From: Pelecanus crispus
Taxonomy: Eukaryota > Chordata > Aves > Pelecaniformes > Pelecanidae
Direction of reading: 5' to 3'
DNA length: 64,000 bases
Assembly: GCF_030463565.1 (NCBI RefSeq)
Contig: NC_134652.1
Location: 10,505,897 to 10,569,896, forward strand
Positions 25,701 to 38,785 of the stretch are shown here, in pieces; the stretch's first letter is position 1, and every line of letters starts with the position of its first letter. Below the pieces are notes generated by a model. The model had not been told where the DNA came from. It worked only from the letters and a program-made list of their open reading frames with translations, and searched no databases. The position numbers and the translations under genes were made by a program.

Positions 25701-28700
25701 GGAAACTGACATTCAGAGGTGGGTGGAAAAGGCTAAACTGATTACATTCATTTCTATTCCAAGTACACACACACGGAAGAAGAGAACTCTGTCTTACTCT
25801 TGCTCCATGAAGTTCAGTAAGTTTGGGCTTTACTTGATAAGGAATATCACATAGCATTGTGATAGTTTTTACTCTGGCATGCCTCTGTTACACAACATGC
25901 AATCATACATCATTTTTGAATGGCTGAAAATGGATTTGTGTTAAAACCAAAATTTGCCTTAAAAACCATGCTATCTTTACTGAACACATAATCTCAGGAT
26001 CTCTTCTGGAGTCCCCATGCTTTTTGGTATTGGAGAATAGTTTTATTCTAGTTTCCATCATATTTCAGCCTTTCTGTTGAGTCCAGGTAAGCAGATTATA
26101 GCAGTGGTACAGCGACAAACTCCATAGTACAAATCTTCTCAGGTAATCCATCAATATCCACCAGAACTTTCATACATTTAATGCTGTGGGATGCAAGGTA
26201 CCTTAAAACTGCAATGCTCTTTATTCTATTATAAACAACTGACATGTTTCCCTCATGACTTTTACATTTGGGGACCTCTTTAAAGGCTTAATTTGAATAA
26301 ATTCCCCACTGAGTTACAATACTGTGGAGTAAGTGTATGGGACAACACATTAGTTTTAAGACCTCTAAAGGAACTTACATAGCCTACATTGCTGATTTAA
26401 TTTTATGCAGTTTGTGTGGCTCTATGCTGCCCTTTCTGTCTAAAACCCCGACTCCTTCCATTATTGCATGCACAGTATAAATGATATTTGCAACTACTGC
26501 TCATCACAAGTGCTATGTTTGCTCTCCTGGGGAAAAATCCTGGATTGGAATTATTTTTTTTAAACAGGTCGTTAAAGGATAGACAGGAAACAATGAAAAT
26601 GCAAAGAGGATTGTGTTTGAATTCACAAAGCATCACCAAGCTATGTGTAGTAAAACTGAGTGTGCTGGAGACCAATTCAGAGTTTTTCTTCCAAAAGAAG
26701 TGAACAGGAAACAGAATTCACAAATTAGACAAATCAAGGTTCAATATTTTGTTCTATGTTTCTACCTTAGTCTCAATAATTAGTAGTCTATTTATATGTC
26801 CAATGCTTTCTGATGATCATGCATTAATATGTCTTACTCCTACATAACCTTCTCTCCAAACTGCCAGCTTTAATATATTCATCCAGCTTTAATACTTTTA
26901 TCCAGTCTAATTTCACCATATTTAGTACACCTCTAATTACTGTACACTCTCCCCTCTTTGAATTTTTTTTCTCTTGAAACCCATTGGCAATAACAAGCAA
27001 AAGACACTTGTTAAACCTGACTAGAGCTTTTTAGATCTTAAGTTCTTTAAGGCAGACTCTTTGTTCTTTGTCAGATCTGTTTTGGGAAAGTGTCACGCAT
27101 ATTTAGAGCTGCATGCAAATAATAGATTATCCTGTTGCCTTTTCCCATTAATACTGCATCAGGTTGGTGGAGCAGCAACATTTCTGGACAAGAAGAATGT
27201 GTCACTACTTGAATTGTCTTTTAGAAAAATGAATACTCCTTTACTGTTAAAAATCAGAAAACACAAATTATATGGGATAAGGACTAAGCATTAACCATAA
27301 GGGCTAGACCAAATCCTAAAACTGTATTACACTGCACTTGATGGTGTGATCCTGGGTCACACACTAAGAAGGCGGCATGCTAGAATACTAAGTGAAGCCT
27401 ATGATAAACACTAACAGGGGCCACTGCAGAAGACATTGGCGTTTGGGAGATCTCAGTTCTGTTTCCAGCCTGACTGTGACACGCTACGGGCTCACAAACG
27501 TTTTCTCCTGAATATACTACAATGACAGGTGCCATTTCCACCTCTCTCTTTTCAGACAGATAACACCTTACCAAGGACTCTTTTGTAAGAGGTTAAATAT
27601 AATTGTAAACCAAGAAAACAAATACTATCCCTCACAATCTTTTTTTAAAAAGGCTTCCCAATTATGTGCCAGTAGGTAAACTGAAAAAGAGCTTACTGGT
27701 TGAAGCAAAAAACTCCTGAGGAAAAAGGGGCAATACTAATTATATAGGAGAAAGTTCAAGTAAATATTGCATACTTTCAATTTCCCTACTGAAAGTTGTT
27801 AGCAAATGACTGCTGACTTAGATATACTAGCACCAACAAAATAACCAGTCCTTAGAAGGTTATTTTTAAATATGCTCCAGATAAATGTTAAAAGAAAATT
27901 AAAAAAAAATTCTAATATTAAAGTCAGAATCTTTTCAACATAACAGAAAGTCTTCATTTAGAAGAGAGAAGAAAAGCAGTCCTACAAAACTGAACATAAA
28001 AGTTCCCCAAAAGCATCTAAACATTATTTCACCTATATTGCTTACTATGGCAAGGAGATGTCTTACACAAAAGGCATGAAAACTGACAGCTGCAGTTTAC
28101 AATAGTAAACATAAACAACACAATACAAAAAAACCCCCAGAACATTAAAACACAAACCCCAGTCAAAACAGTCCTAGATTTCTGTTCCCTCTAATGGTCT
28201 TGTTTTGTCTGTTAAAAAAATTTTAAATTATGGTGAAACATGCCAAACTGATAATACTGGAATCTGAAGTTCGTATTTATCAATGACATACAAAGCCTGT
28301 GCAACTCTTGCATCTTCCATACACTACTCTGCTGAAGTGCCTAAACCTTGATAGTAATTTTTAGGAAGGAGCAGGCCTACTAAAAGCAACAGAACTAGCC
28401 AGGCAGTAAAATAATGCCTGTTTTAACTGTTCTCAAGATGAGGGCCATAGTAATTATTTACCCTCCACCTGCTTTTTGAACTGCCAATTAGTTCATGACT
28501 TCTTAAGGACATCTTTGAAATCAGTTTGTCAGCTGACTAAACAAAGCCAGTTTAAAAGTCATCAGAGGCAAAGCCTTTTGCTTGAATGAACCTGAAACTA
28601 GGAAGCTAATGGAGACAGTACCTCTTATTTCTTTGGAAACCCATGTCCCAAGACCTCCTTATAACTGTAAACACACTGATTTTGAAAGGAAAATGTTGTT

Positions 28701-31700
28701 GTAGCAGTCTTGAAAGAAAGGAGTTAGTTAAACAATGGGATTATTTCCTTGCACTTCTGAAGATAATAATAGAGCTGGGAGGCACCTAAGCTATCATTAA
28801 TAAATTCTTTGCCCAAGACAGGACTGAGTTCATTCATCCAATAAAGAAGTATCATATTAAAAACCTACTTTTGCTGTTACTATGACATATGTAGCAGTAC
28901 TGTTATGGATTTTGCAGAAAATTTGCAAAATAAAATGTTTTAATTTTTTTAAAGAAATCCTGGCATTTTACCTAAGTTGCCTATAGCATGCTATATCACC
29001 TCCAACAGTAGAACACAAGCCATAAAAATATTTATTAAGGTTATATGCTAGCTATGCTTTGCTCAGTTAACTTGACAAAAAGTATTAAACAAAGCAAAAT
29101 GTTCAATCGGGGGGATATATTCTGTTATCCACTAAGAGCCACTTAGTTGTGCTCTGGATGGAGAACTAAGTGCGAATCCTGCTTCTGCTATTGAATAACT
29201 TTGGGAAAGTAACTCATACCTCTTGGTCTTAGTTTTTCCATTACAAAATGGAGCCTAAAGAAACTTATCTCATAAAACAATTGCAGATCTTGTGGCTTCT
29301 TTCCAGGGGGATAGTAGTGTACAGCAAACTAGAGAATGAAATTAAAACCCACTATTTTGTACATCTGTACAATGTTTAGGTCCACAGTGTGTGAGGTAGC
29401 TTACTGCCATGTGCCTCCTGGTAAAAAATGCTTCAAACAAAGGCATTCTTACTGTCCAGTATGGAGGTGTACAGTGGATCTCAGTCCAGAAACAAATTCC
29501 TATCTTTGGTTATTGCACATTAGCTTCCCCAAAGAGATAAAACTGCTAGTGCCTGCACATGATTATTTAACGTCAACTGCAAAAATGACAGGGTTGCAGT
29601 CCACAGAATATGGCATTTCCCCGAAGTATATTATAGCCCTAAAGGCCTCTGGGACCTTGGCCTAATGGTCAAGATATCACAGCTTATCACACTGCAGCTA
29701 CTCAGCCGAACTACAGCAATGGCTATTCGTACGCTCCTTGGAAAGCACAGTCTAAAGTGTATTAGCTTGAATCATGATAAGGCCTCACCTACCACAAAGC
29801 TTCACAACTGCAACTGCCTCCGAGATGAACAAAATCAACTAGTGAGCTGCAAGATGCTAATTGCAGTAACTGACTCACCTGAGTGTGAGCACACTTTTCA
29901 TTTCATCTCTTGCAAAGCAAGCCGCAAACCCTTATTCAGTAGTTTCTACAAAACTGCAGCTTCTCTTTAATCTGCAGAACATCTTTTAGATTTATACCCA
30001 ACCTTTTTTTTAAAGATCCATTGGATACATTTATGAATTCTTTGCTTACAAAAAGTGCCTCCTATCTTCTGATCTTCCATCACACATATATTTGTATAGT
30101 ACACTATATATTTGTATAATACAAGCAAATTATCTTTCAACTTTAGTTAGAGAAACTAAATACATTTTAAATCCCTCATTATTTGACATTTTTCAGACCC
30201 TGAGCTACTCTTGTAGCTTTTTTGTCCCATTTTAGTTTCAGACCCTTCTCCAATTAGGAGGAAGAATCTTCTCTAAGAACCTGGAAAACAGAGAAACCCA
30301 GTTGAGGACAACTGGAAACTCACTGTTCTGAAAGGAGTTGAGCTGTTTGAAAGAGCAAGCCTCAGACTATAACTTCTGGCATACTTTGTATATTATACAT
30401 ATTTTTGGAGTTCTGATAGTTACATCCAAATATGTCTTCCTCTCCTTTTAACTATGTGTTAGTGATGGCCTTAACATAATTCAAATCAAAACCATGGTTG
30501 TAATTTTATTTATTACATACAAATGAAGCAGACAAAGCACACTGGGGCCAAGCCAGCTACACTTCTTAAAAAAAGTTTTGACACAGACTATTATGTCTAA
30601 AATTGTCCACATTTTGCAACAGTTAAAAAAAGACAAGAGAGAAAAAAAAAAAAAGAAACGATTTGCTGTATCCTAGTCTTTGTGCATTTAATATTTTAAA
30701 TATCATTTACAGCCTACATGACATTTTTGTGGTGTAACACCTGCAGCAGAGAGGACCAAAACAAAGGTCTAAACCCTCAACCATCAGTTTGTAATTCATC
30801 TTCAGCTTCCTAATCAGCTGCATGGTATCTGCTGTGCAGGCCTCACAATATTGTATGCGACGTAACGTTCAAAAGGTAAAATTTTACAAATAAAGAATAT
30901 TGCTTGCTGAAAGGCTTTCTGCTCATTTCTAGAAAACTTGCACATACATATCTTCCATGGGTGTTCTAGAAATTGAAATCTTGCATGATCATATCCTAGG
31001 TAGTATAATGTACATAATACATAGGCAACTGCCAATTATATGAAAAAAAAAAAAAAAAAAAAGATGAAGCCTCTCATCTGTCATAGGTACTAAGAGCAAT
31101 TAACAGGTATGTATATATATTGCTATATGGACTGCTTGGAAAATGACTCAAAAATAAGATAACCTCACCCAAATAGTATTTTGCAGAGAACACTCTGGCT
31201 AGGATTAGCAATTGCAAAATGCCAGCAGTTATAATTAGCTTGATATAAGCACTGAAACGAAAACTCTTTTAGGGTATTCATTCATGAGATTTCCAAACAG
31301 CTGGCAGAGAAGGAAGGAGATAAATAATTTTCTACAGTACCTTGGCTCATCATCAAATGGTACTCCACACTGCATCTGAAAACAGCTTCAGCTTGTCCTC
31401 AAGAGCAAGTCTAATCTTCTTTGTTAATGCTAGGAGCCCACCATGCTCAGGGTTACATTGGAGAGTGAAACAGGATGCTCTCTGTGTTCAGGCCCAAAGA
31501 TTTGCATGTGTCAGCAGTGGGTCACGCTGGACTTTTCTATGGGGCTATTCAAACCCTCATAGCTATCACCCTGCAAGCTGAGGTCATGCAGGCCTGACCT
31601 ACCTTTGCTGACAAGCGGAAAACACGCTCCCATCGCTCCGATTCTATCTGTGTTCCTATGTAAGAGTATAGGGGAAAACAGCAGCTCTTGAGATGGAGGT

Positions 31701-34700
31701 GGGACAGCAGACTTCACTTTGTAATACGTCTTTCTTCCTTCTCTCAAAACGTGATCCACCATTACTACAATATTTACACAATGAATATTTCTAAGAAAAT
31801 AATGCAAATTAACATGCAGAGTTTACAAAACCTCTTTGTATTCTAATTCATAGAACTATTTTGTATATATTTACCCTTAAACAGTCTTGGTTTATTATAA
31901 ATTTGGCTTAATTTGGTTTTGATTCCTTTGAAAGCTTAAAAATGACACTACATAATAGATTTCCTCCAAATTTTGTATGATGACAGCCCATAGTTTGTTG
32001 TAATGAAGGAAATAAATTACTATGCTGAAAAAGAATTAGGATACTTGACTCACTGTTGTGATTGCTACAGATATAGTTCATGGATAACCCAGTATTTGCT
32101 GTGCTTCACAAGATAAAGCCTCCAAGGGTACCGGAAACAAATACTGACTGTGAATTAATCAGTTCTTAGACTTTAGACTAAATACTATTTCAAGATATTT
32201 GGGCATTTCCTATATGGTACATCCAGTAAGTGACCAAAGGAAAGTACAAGCACCAACCACAATTTCCACTAATTGTTAAATACTCCTGCAGTGTTCTCCA
32301 GAAGTTGAGTTCCAGATCTAATAAAAACTGCAGTAATAAAAAATAAAAACCCAATCTCTGGCTTAAAAGAGAGTAATGAAAATGAAACAACCCTGTTGCT
32401 CTATGTTAAAATCTCTTTATTGTCTTTGTAGGAATTAACTTTGACAGACTATAGACGCCAGAACCTATCGCTTCTGAAATTTTATGTTCAGCGCTTTGGG
32501 GGAAAATACACTGATACTTGTGCAAAGCAGAACCCACAAACTCCAAACAAAATTAAAATTATATTGCACTAGACTTTGGAGCTAGGATAGTAAAAGGAAA
32601 GATCATCACCCATTTATAGGATAAACTAAGGTACACAGTGATTTGCTTAGAGACATAAAGGAAACATGAGGCTGAACCAAAAGTTCAGTTCAGATGTCTG
32701 AGTTGCAGCCCAGAACATAACTTCAGATAATGATTCATCAGCTGTTATTTGTTTTAAAGTAACTTGCTATTTTTATTCTATCTAAGGATAAAAGAGATAC
32801 TTTCCTTAGCAACATTTATTTTTGAAAGGTTTGTAATATTGTGTCACTGAAAAACCCATAACAGAACTGCATTTTTATTTGTAAAACTGTAAAAGTTACG
32901 ATAAAAGAGATGAGGTATAATTCGAGGCATCATCAGGATTAGAACATTAATTTCAAGGCAGGAACAGCTGACATCATGCAGTGGTGTCCAATACAGTTTC
33001 TTCAAAAGCACACGGTGCTAGCAGTAGTACTTTTTCTACAAAGCAAGGAATTAATTCATAAGGTCAGGCCCAGTGTTTTCAAATGGCCCAAAAAATACAA
33101 AATGGGCAACTCTAGAAAACATATGCATCTGCATCACTGTGAAGCTGTTCTTCATAAAGTTCTACCTGCAAAGCAGCTTCTTACAAATCAAATAACAATA
33201 AGCTGTTGGTAATCAAAAGTGGATGGAAAATAGCTCCCCAAAAGAAAGAGGAACAACAGAAGAGCAAAGCTGAAGCAAAGACAATTTTCCACACCTGTTA
33301 CAGGTCCAAAGCTGAGGTTCAGCTGAGGCTCAATCTCAAAAATGAATATTTATTCCTTGAAGGACAAGGCTATTTATTTTGAGAAATACAGATATACTGT
33401 GTCAAGGGTCATGAAATTAAAATAGATAGCTTTGGTAACATCTGTGCTTCCCCACTTTGATGCCCTGTAACCCAAATAAACACCGTACAAATGAAAAGAA
33501 AACCTATATATCTGTGAATCTTTTGATCTAAATACTAGTTTACAAACCTGGTAGATATTATAATTATATAACTATCATAACTATTGAACTACAGAAGGCA
33601 AGATACACACTTATGTTTCCAGCAAACTTTCAAATTAATTAAAATGAAAAGTCTCAAACTTGGCCTGACTTGGCAGAAATAAATACCTTACAGATATTTT
33701 GGGTTTGCAGTGTTGAACAGCTGAAGTACTCTTGGTGACTATATGTCAGTGTATCCTACAAGCCTCTCAAATTCCTCAGTGGGGTTTTCTTACAATATAT
33801 TTCAAGTTTCTGCATTAAGGGCACTGCAGAATCACACAGTTTCAATTTAACTATGTATTTGTAAGAATTCTTAAATATAAATTTAAATTATGTTTTCTGT
33901 TTCCAGATGAGAAGGGGAATATTGACTGTAAAACAGGACAGTAGGGCTGGAGTAGATAAAAGTAACCAGAGGACAAATGGTTCTGTACAATTAAATTAGA
34001 ATAAAACTGGTGCCTAGATACTACTAACAACCACCCACTTCTGCATTATGCTTCTTCGCTGAAGCCCACAAACAGTCATGACTATTGACAGCGCAAGTGT
34101 GAGTCTACCAAGCCTTGGGAATTTTCAGATGCAGCTTTTTAAAAAAAACAAAACAAAAACCTTTCATTAGGAGCAAGAGAAATCTTAGCTCTACTTAATA
34201 CAGTGGAACCACAATTTTATTCCATTCCATGCTACATTATGTCTCCTGGATGCTAAAATGGGTTTGCTGCTATCAATCTCCCTAACAGAGTTCCCCAATA
34301 AAAGAGAAAAGATACCAAATGAAGATATTAAATCATCCTGTGGAGAAGTGAGACTATTTTTAAAGCCTTGAAAGAGTAACAGGAGCACAATACAGCATAG
34401 AAAACAGTAGTTCTATTAGTTTCTAACTATCATATAAAGAATTAAAACACATTTGAAATCCTCAGCTTAATCTTTGTTTAACCATGTTTTAAAATTTTGT
34501 TGCGCACAGGCTTGCCAGAGTGTATCCTGCTATTTCTGCTTTCTGAAACATAACTTTTTGCTCAGCTGAAACACTCCCTAATTTTTGTCCACATTTTTGC
34601 AATAAACAAAATTGATACCCTCCTGCCATCTAGTGGCTAAAAAAAACCCTAAACCAAACACCACCGGCAGATGTTAATTCAAAACTTCTTTCTTTCAACT

Positions 34701-37377
34701 CTTTTCCCCACCAACCAGTTTTTCCCCACCAACATTAACTAAGTACTAGCACTTTTTCAAAGAAAAGGAAATATGTAGATGATAATTCCCCTGTGGTGCA
34801 GCCAGAAGAACCTGGCCACTCTATGGCTTGTTCTGAGCCTCGTGGCCTCCATGGCAAAGCAAGCTCACGGACTTCTTGGAAAGAAATATCCTGTAGTGAA
34901 TAAGATTTTCACTTATTTCTACTTACTGCTCTTGCTAGATAAATCTCCAGTCACAGCCAGAGAATGGTGAATTGGAGCTGTGAAGTTACTGGAAACAGCT
35001 GGTCTTTCTGCATGGCTTTGAATTCAGTTTCTGACCGATCTGTTCTCTAAAGTTAAAATTGATGTGCTTATTTAACAATATAAGTTACTTGTTTTCCTGT
35101 TGAGCTTATATATTTTAAGCAATAATAAATGAAATACAATGTAGAATTTCATTGAAAGTACTGCACAGCTGGTAGAAAATGGGTTGCTAAAACAAAACCA
35201 GGGACCATAAAATTGTAGTCAGTCTAAAGCTTTCTAGACATCTTATTTTACAGGTATTAATTTCATATTGCCAAAGTGAAGCCTTGGCAATCAAGACACA
35301 GAGCCACACTGGTTCCAACTAAAAGTACATCTAGCCTAGTATCTACTGACTAGTAATGAGTTTTAGTAAAACAAACAAAAGAAATTGGATACAAAACATA
35401 TTCTCACAGAAACCTGATTTAGGAACATCTTGCTCCAAAGATTTTACCATCAATATTCCCACTGACCTTTTCTTCCACAAATACATCTAATCTCTTCTGA
35501 ACTCATCTAAAATCTTGATGTCTGCATATCTTGTGACTTTAAGTTTTACCATTGCATTCTGCACTATGTGAAAACTACATCTTACCAGTTGTTTTAAACC
35601 TACTGCGTGAACTTTTCATTGGATGTCCCCTAGATTTCTGGCAAGGCACAAGGAACGATAATACTCTATTCACTTTCTCCTCCATTACAGTCATGATTTT
35701 AGATCACATCCCATCTTCCTTTATCCTCTCACATTCCTTTCCTATATTCCTTCAAGCCAAAGAGTTTTAGTTTCTGTAAGACAAAAACCTTGTCACTGTA
35801 CTTGGATTTTTAAGACCTTGGATTTTTAAAACCAGCTCATTCCTCTTTAGGCAATCATCACCTTCTTCAAGAAACTTTGATAGATTTCTCACTTATTTTT
35901 TTCCTGCAAAATCTAAGTTGAATCTTCTCAATTACCTCATATTTAACCTGAGCAATCTTTTACTTCTAGAGAAAAATGTTTCAAATTGTATCTTCAAGGA
36001 GTTCCCAAAAGATGAATGCCTCAAACTGGTGCATAGCCAAATTATTTGAAAAAATTGCTTCTAGAAAAAAAAGTGATAGAAATACTGATTATTGCCTTTC
36101 CTTCAAGAATGATTAACTTTGTGTTGCATAATTTAATAATAGTATTAGCATATCACCTCTTACAAAGAAGACCAATTCCAATATTAAAACACACATTTTA
36201 TAAAGTTTAAAAAGAAACCTTTGAAAAATGTTTGGCAAGATTTAGAAACAAATGTTACGTTGTCTATTTTGCATGATGTGATTCTGTTAAAATTAATAAT
36301 ACACATACAGATCATAAAACATATTTGACGAATGATAAAATGAGACAGAGAAAGCAAAGTGATTTGCTTAACAGCACATCAAAAGTCTTCTAAGACTAAA
36401 GCATCTTCACTCCTCTCAGACTTGTTACCCCATTAGACTCTTATAATAAGCAGCGAAAATAAAATTATATTCTTCCTGTACTTTCTCTGAATTACACTGT
36501 TCACTTGAATGTGAATGTCCAGTAGTAAAAAAAATCAAAACCTCTCTGTAAATACAATAGTCTTTGTAATAAACACCTCTAATAAAATCTCCCTAAATCC
36601 ATGAAGTTCACAATGTGAAGTAGCCATATGCTGACATTCAATAGTATTTGTAAGTTTTGCATGTTCATTTTTCATGTTTTGTATTTTCAATCACATTTAT
36701 CTAGTGTTTTCAGGAGTACAGACAAGCAGTACATAGTTCTTGCTTCCTATACATGTAATGAAAGTAAGCTCATGCTTCAGTGAGACTACTATGTTTTAAA
36801 ATTAAAGGCTTTTAATTTATTCTGTAACGGGTTACATCTCTAGAGTCAGCAAGGCTTCTTTGTGCTACGACCTAGATGGCACATCCAGGCTTTAAACTAA
36901 CTTACATAGTCAGTAGGGGATTCCAGTGATGCAGGAGATAAGCTGAATACAGCAGTAAAAGAGATGATTAATGACATATTTAATTCCCAGCTCCACCAAA
37001 GGGCAATGCTTAAGATAAAGGACTGTAGTTGATGCTAAATGAACTCAGTGGTCTCTTGACTACCAAATAAAGCTTATGGGAGATACTATATAGAGAGATG
37101 CTTTAAGGTACAGACCAGACACATTAAACCTATACAACATAAACCATCTGCCTATCCAGACCATCTATGACATTGTGGACATGGCAAACTGAACACCAAA
37201 ATCCCACTAGAAGGGTAGTGGGACAGCTGATACAACAATAGCAGGAACAAAAGTAGTAACTTACTTTCCAAAAAGTGAGAATCTGCTACTTCTGTCTGGC
37301 TTTGCATCAAATACATCATTGCAATCTTCACCACCTTTCTCTTGAGTAGAGTGATCAACATGCTGATCTCCTGACAT
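16549..37377 (-). CDS. CASP7: CASP7, caspase-7 (executioner caspase), complete spliced CDS
   Basis: Six coding exons on the minus strand (37265-37377, 20764-20909, 19746-19874, 19061-19236, 17415-17553, 16549-16772) total 927 bases and give 308 residues plus stop, near the 303 of the human protein as I remember it. Caspase-7 is a cytosolic cysteine protease that cuts after Asp during apoptosis. Visible features are a short prodomain ending at DVFD24|A25, a basic exosite K38-K41, the catalytic His148 (LLSHGEE), Cys190 in QACRG, the interchain site IQTD202|S203, and a small subunit with GSWFVQ and FESQSDDP. K38-KKK and GTDKDA point to caspase-7 rather than caspase-3. The start is the first ATG, directly after a TTTGTAG acceptor, so the 5' UTR exon must lie upstream, probably in the CpG island at 38.3-39.5 kb. 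All splice phases agree. Confidence 0.96.
17415..17553 (-). CDS. CASP7: CASP7 exon with catalytic cysteine and interchain cleavage site
   Basis: The exon opens directly on ACRG after a TTTCAG acceptor, so the catalytic pentapeptide QACRG is split by an intron between Q and A. IQTD|SGP is the large/small subunit cleavage site. The linker then reads [16 protein letters not shown], which looks about three residues longer than I recall for mammals. It ends at FAYSTVP plus one base, GTAAAG donor. Confidence 0.97.
17981..18150 (-). repeat. CR1 LINE 3' UTR fragment, antisense
   Basis: The text TTTCACAGAAT, GAGATCATCTAGTCCAATCC, and CTGGGCAACCTGTTCCAGTG is the familiar antisense CR1 3' end. It is diverged and lies in the CASP7 intron between the exons at 17415 and 19061. 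Confidence 0.8.
19061..19236 (-). CDS. CASP7: CASP7 exon with catalytic histidine
   Basis: The exon reads from [20 protein letters not shown] (catalytic His148 and Gly149) through [20 protein letters not shown] to KPKLFFIQ at a CAG|GTAATA donor. 176 bases, entered at phase 1, leaving at phase 0. Confidence 0.97.
19655..19736 (+). repeat. CR1 LINE 3' end fragment
   Basis: The fragment reads CTGCTTTGAGCAGGGGGCAG, then GACTTCCAGTGGTC, and ends in TATTCTATGATTCTA, the CR1 3' terminus. It sits immediately next to the CASP7 exon at 19746. Confidence 0.75.
19746..19874 (-). CDS. CASP7: CASP7 exon, large subunit N-terminal part
   Basis: The exon reads [20 protein letters not shown], then [15 protein letters not shown] and [15 protein letters not shown] is a conserved executioner caspase block near the S1 pocket arginine. 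The acceptor is CTTGCAG, the donor CAAG|GTAAAA. Confidence 0.96.
20764..20909 (-). CDS. CASP7: CASP7 exon with basic exosite and first strand
   Basis: The exon starts with six A bases after TTCACCTAG and completes the KKKK tract begun in the previous exon. It then reads [35 protein letters not shown] and NKNFEDKT. The YNM and [11 protein letters not shown] blocks are diagnostic for caspase-7/3. The exact start rests on phase agreement with both neighbours. Confidence 0.93.
29130..29300 (+). repeat. MIR SINE fossil
   Basis: The fossil reads in MIR order: CTCTGGATGGAG, GCGAATCCTGCTTCTGC, TAACTTTGGGAAAGTAACTC, CATACCTCTTGGTCTTAG, CCATTACAAAATGGAG, CTTATCTCATA. This includes the conserved CORE region. 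MIRs were active before mammals and birds split, so the copy is ancient. Confidence 0.75.
31043..31062 (+). repeat. Poly-A run
   Basis: Twenty consecutive A bases within CASP7 intron 2. No retrocopy or LINE body was recognised directly upstream. Confidence 0.9.
32600..32720 (-). repeat. MIR-like SINE fossil, antisense
   Basis: The order CCCATTTATAGGATAAACTA, CACAGTGATTTGCTTAGAG, AGGCTGAACCAAAAGTTCAG follows the reverse complement of MIR (the conserved ATTTTACAGATGAGGAAACTG-type region onward). It is diverged. Confidence 0.5.
35440..35960 (-). repeat. Ancient CR1/L3-like LINE fossil, antisense
   Basis: A run of recognisable words occurs in the expected order for an old amniote CR1-family 3' region read in antisense: ACATCTAATCTCTTCTGAAC, TTTTAAACCTACTGC, TTCATTGGATGTCCCCTAG, TATTCACTTTCTCC, CAGTCATGATTTTAGA. 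The copy is long and diverged, with no open frame. Confidence 0.6.
36325..36430 (-). repeat. Possible MIR-like fossil, antisense
   Basis: GATAAAATGAGACAGAGAAA and GCAAAGTGATTTGCTTAACA resemble the antisense MIR core. It is short and diverged. Confidence 0.35.
37265..37377 (-). CDS. CASP7: CASP7 first coding exon (prodomain)
   Basis: The ATG lies exactly at the acceptor TTTATTTGTAG. The exon reads [20 protein letters not shown], then [17 protein letters not shown], and ends two bases into the first Lys codon at GTAAGT. DAKPDR is the conserved sequence at the prodomain cleavage site. It is too short for a simple ORF search and was found by that motif. Confidence 0.93.
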
Positions 37378-38269
37378 CTACAAATAAAAGTACAAGAATG
37401 TAACTGTTCCTCAATGAACACTCTTAATTTAGAAATACTTCTGTAAACCAAACCGTTAAACCAGATACATGTGAGGTTGTTAGTTATACTGTATAATACT
37501 TCATCAAGTAAGAGTGGCTATAGATTTCTGGCCTTGAATTAATGTGACATTGCACATGCTCAGCCACCTGTATTACCTTGTTGCAGTTACCAAAAGCGAC
37601 TTTGTCTAATACCACTCTCAAAAATGCAGATAAGAACAAAAGTAAAAATCATTTTATGGTGAAAAATCTTATGACTAATTCCCAGAAAATTTTTCACAGT
37701 CTGGAAAGAAGTATGTTGGGAAGAAAGCAAGGACAACTAAAATCAAAATATTTGTAACTGCAATCCTATCCAGTACTAAGACACCCAGTGAGCTCCTGTG
37801 TTTTCATTTGCATATGCAGAGTCGAATGTGCATAAGAGAAGAAACCCCGCACTATCTTCTATGGATGGGATCTTAGGTTTTCTTTTCTCTTTTGTCTATG
37901 TCAACACTTAATCTGAATTTTATATTCTTCTCATGACTAATTAATACATGTGCACAGTTGTTAGGGAAAGAAACAGTTGTGAAGTGTTTCTTGGAAATTA
38001 AAAGGTATTTTCATTACATAAAGCAGCCTCTTACACAAATTGCTGTATTTCAGCCAGTATTTTTTTTTTGTTACTCCAGTGTAAGCTTGAAACATCTTCA
38101 CTCATCTGAAAAGCGACACAGGGCACCAGTAGGCAACAAGGCTGAGCTGATCTAATGACTTTTTCCTGATGAAAAAATGGTCTCTCCTCTTCTTCCATGT
38201 CCCGAGTTGCTCACTCAGGAAGTTTATTTAGCTCATTACGCTGGCCGAAAACTACAAGAAGAAATGAGC
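37378..38269 (-). other. CASP7: CASP7 intron 1 (partial)
   Basis: Sequence between the first coding exon and the CpG island. No exon was recognised. The position of the untranslated first exon inside or beside the island is unknown. Confidence 0.5.
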
Positions 38270-38785
38270 CATTTTTCTGACAGCGCAGCGAGCACCAGCG
38301 CGGCGCGGGGCGAGCAGAGCGGCGAAGGCAGCGCGGGACCCCCGCCTTGGCTCCCGCTGGGATGCGCTGAGCCACCTTGTCCAGCTCCGGCCCCAGGTTT
38401 TCATGAGGAAAAGCAGCAGCGATTCCTGTCCCTTCCCCATCTTCAGGCAGATTAAACTTGCTTTTATAATACATTTACTCAGAAGAGTACGTGTTTACAT
38501 CTAGCTTGAAAACCACCTCGCAGCAGCTCTGCCAGCTGGGCCCCGGGGCTACATGGCCGCCAGCACCACCCCAGCCGGGGTCCGGGACACCGACTGAGAT
38601 TTTTGAGCTCCCTGAGAGTAACAGCAGTTCCCGAATGCCAATGGCTTTGACAAACAAATACATTTTTCAATCATCTTTCAAAAGATAACTGCTGAAGAGC
38701 ATGCAGGCCGCAGGTGGGCAGTGAGGCGGCCGGGGAGGCGCGGGGGCCGCCCCGGGGCAGCGGCCCCACACCAGGGCGGACGCAG

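Larger units (their letters stand above)
20910..37264 (-). other. CASP7: CASP7 intron 2 (about 16.4 kb)
   Basis: No additional coding exon was recognised on either strand. It holds several old MIR-like and CR1-like fossils listed separately and a 20-base poly-A run at 31043-31062. Frames at 24159-24498 (both strands) and 29336-29970 (plus) look like chance. Confidence 0.7.

Noticed and set aside
29336-29970. Two adjacent plus-strand frames with overlapping stop and start (ATGGTC)
   Set aside because: They look like a small operon but lie in a vertebrate intron just after an MIR fossil. No conserved motif is visible and no RNA signal can be shown.
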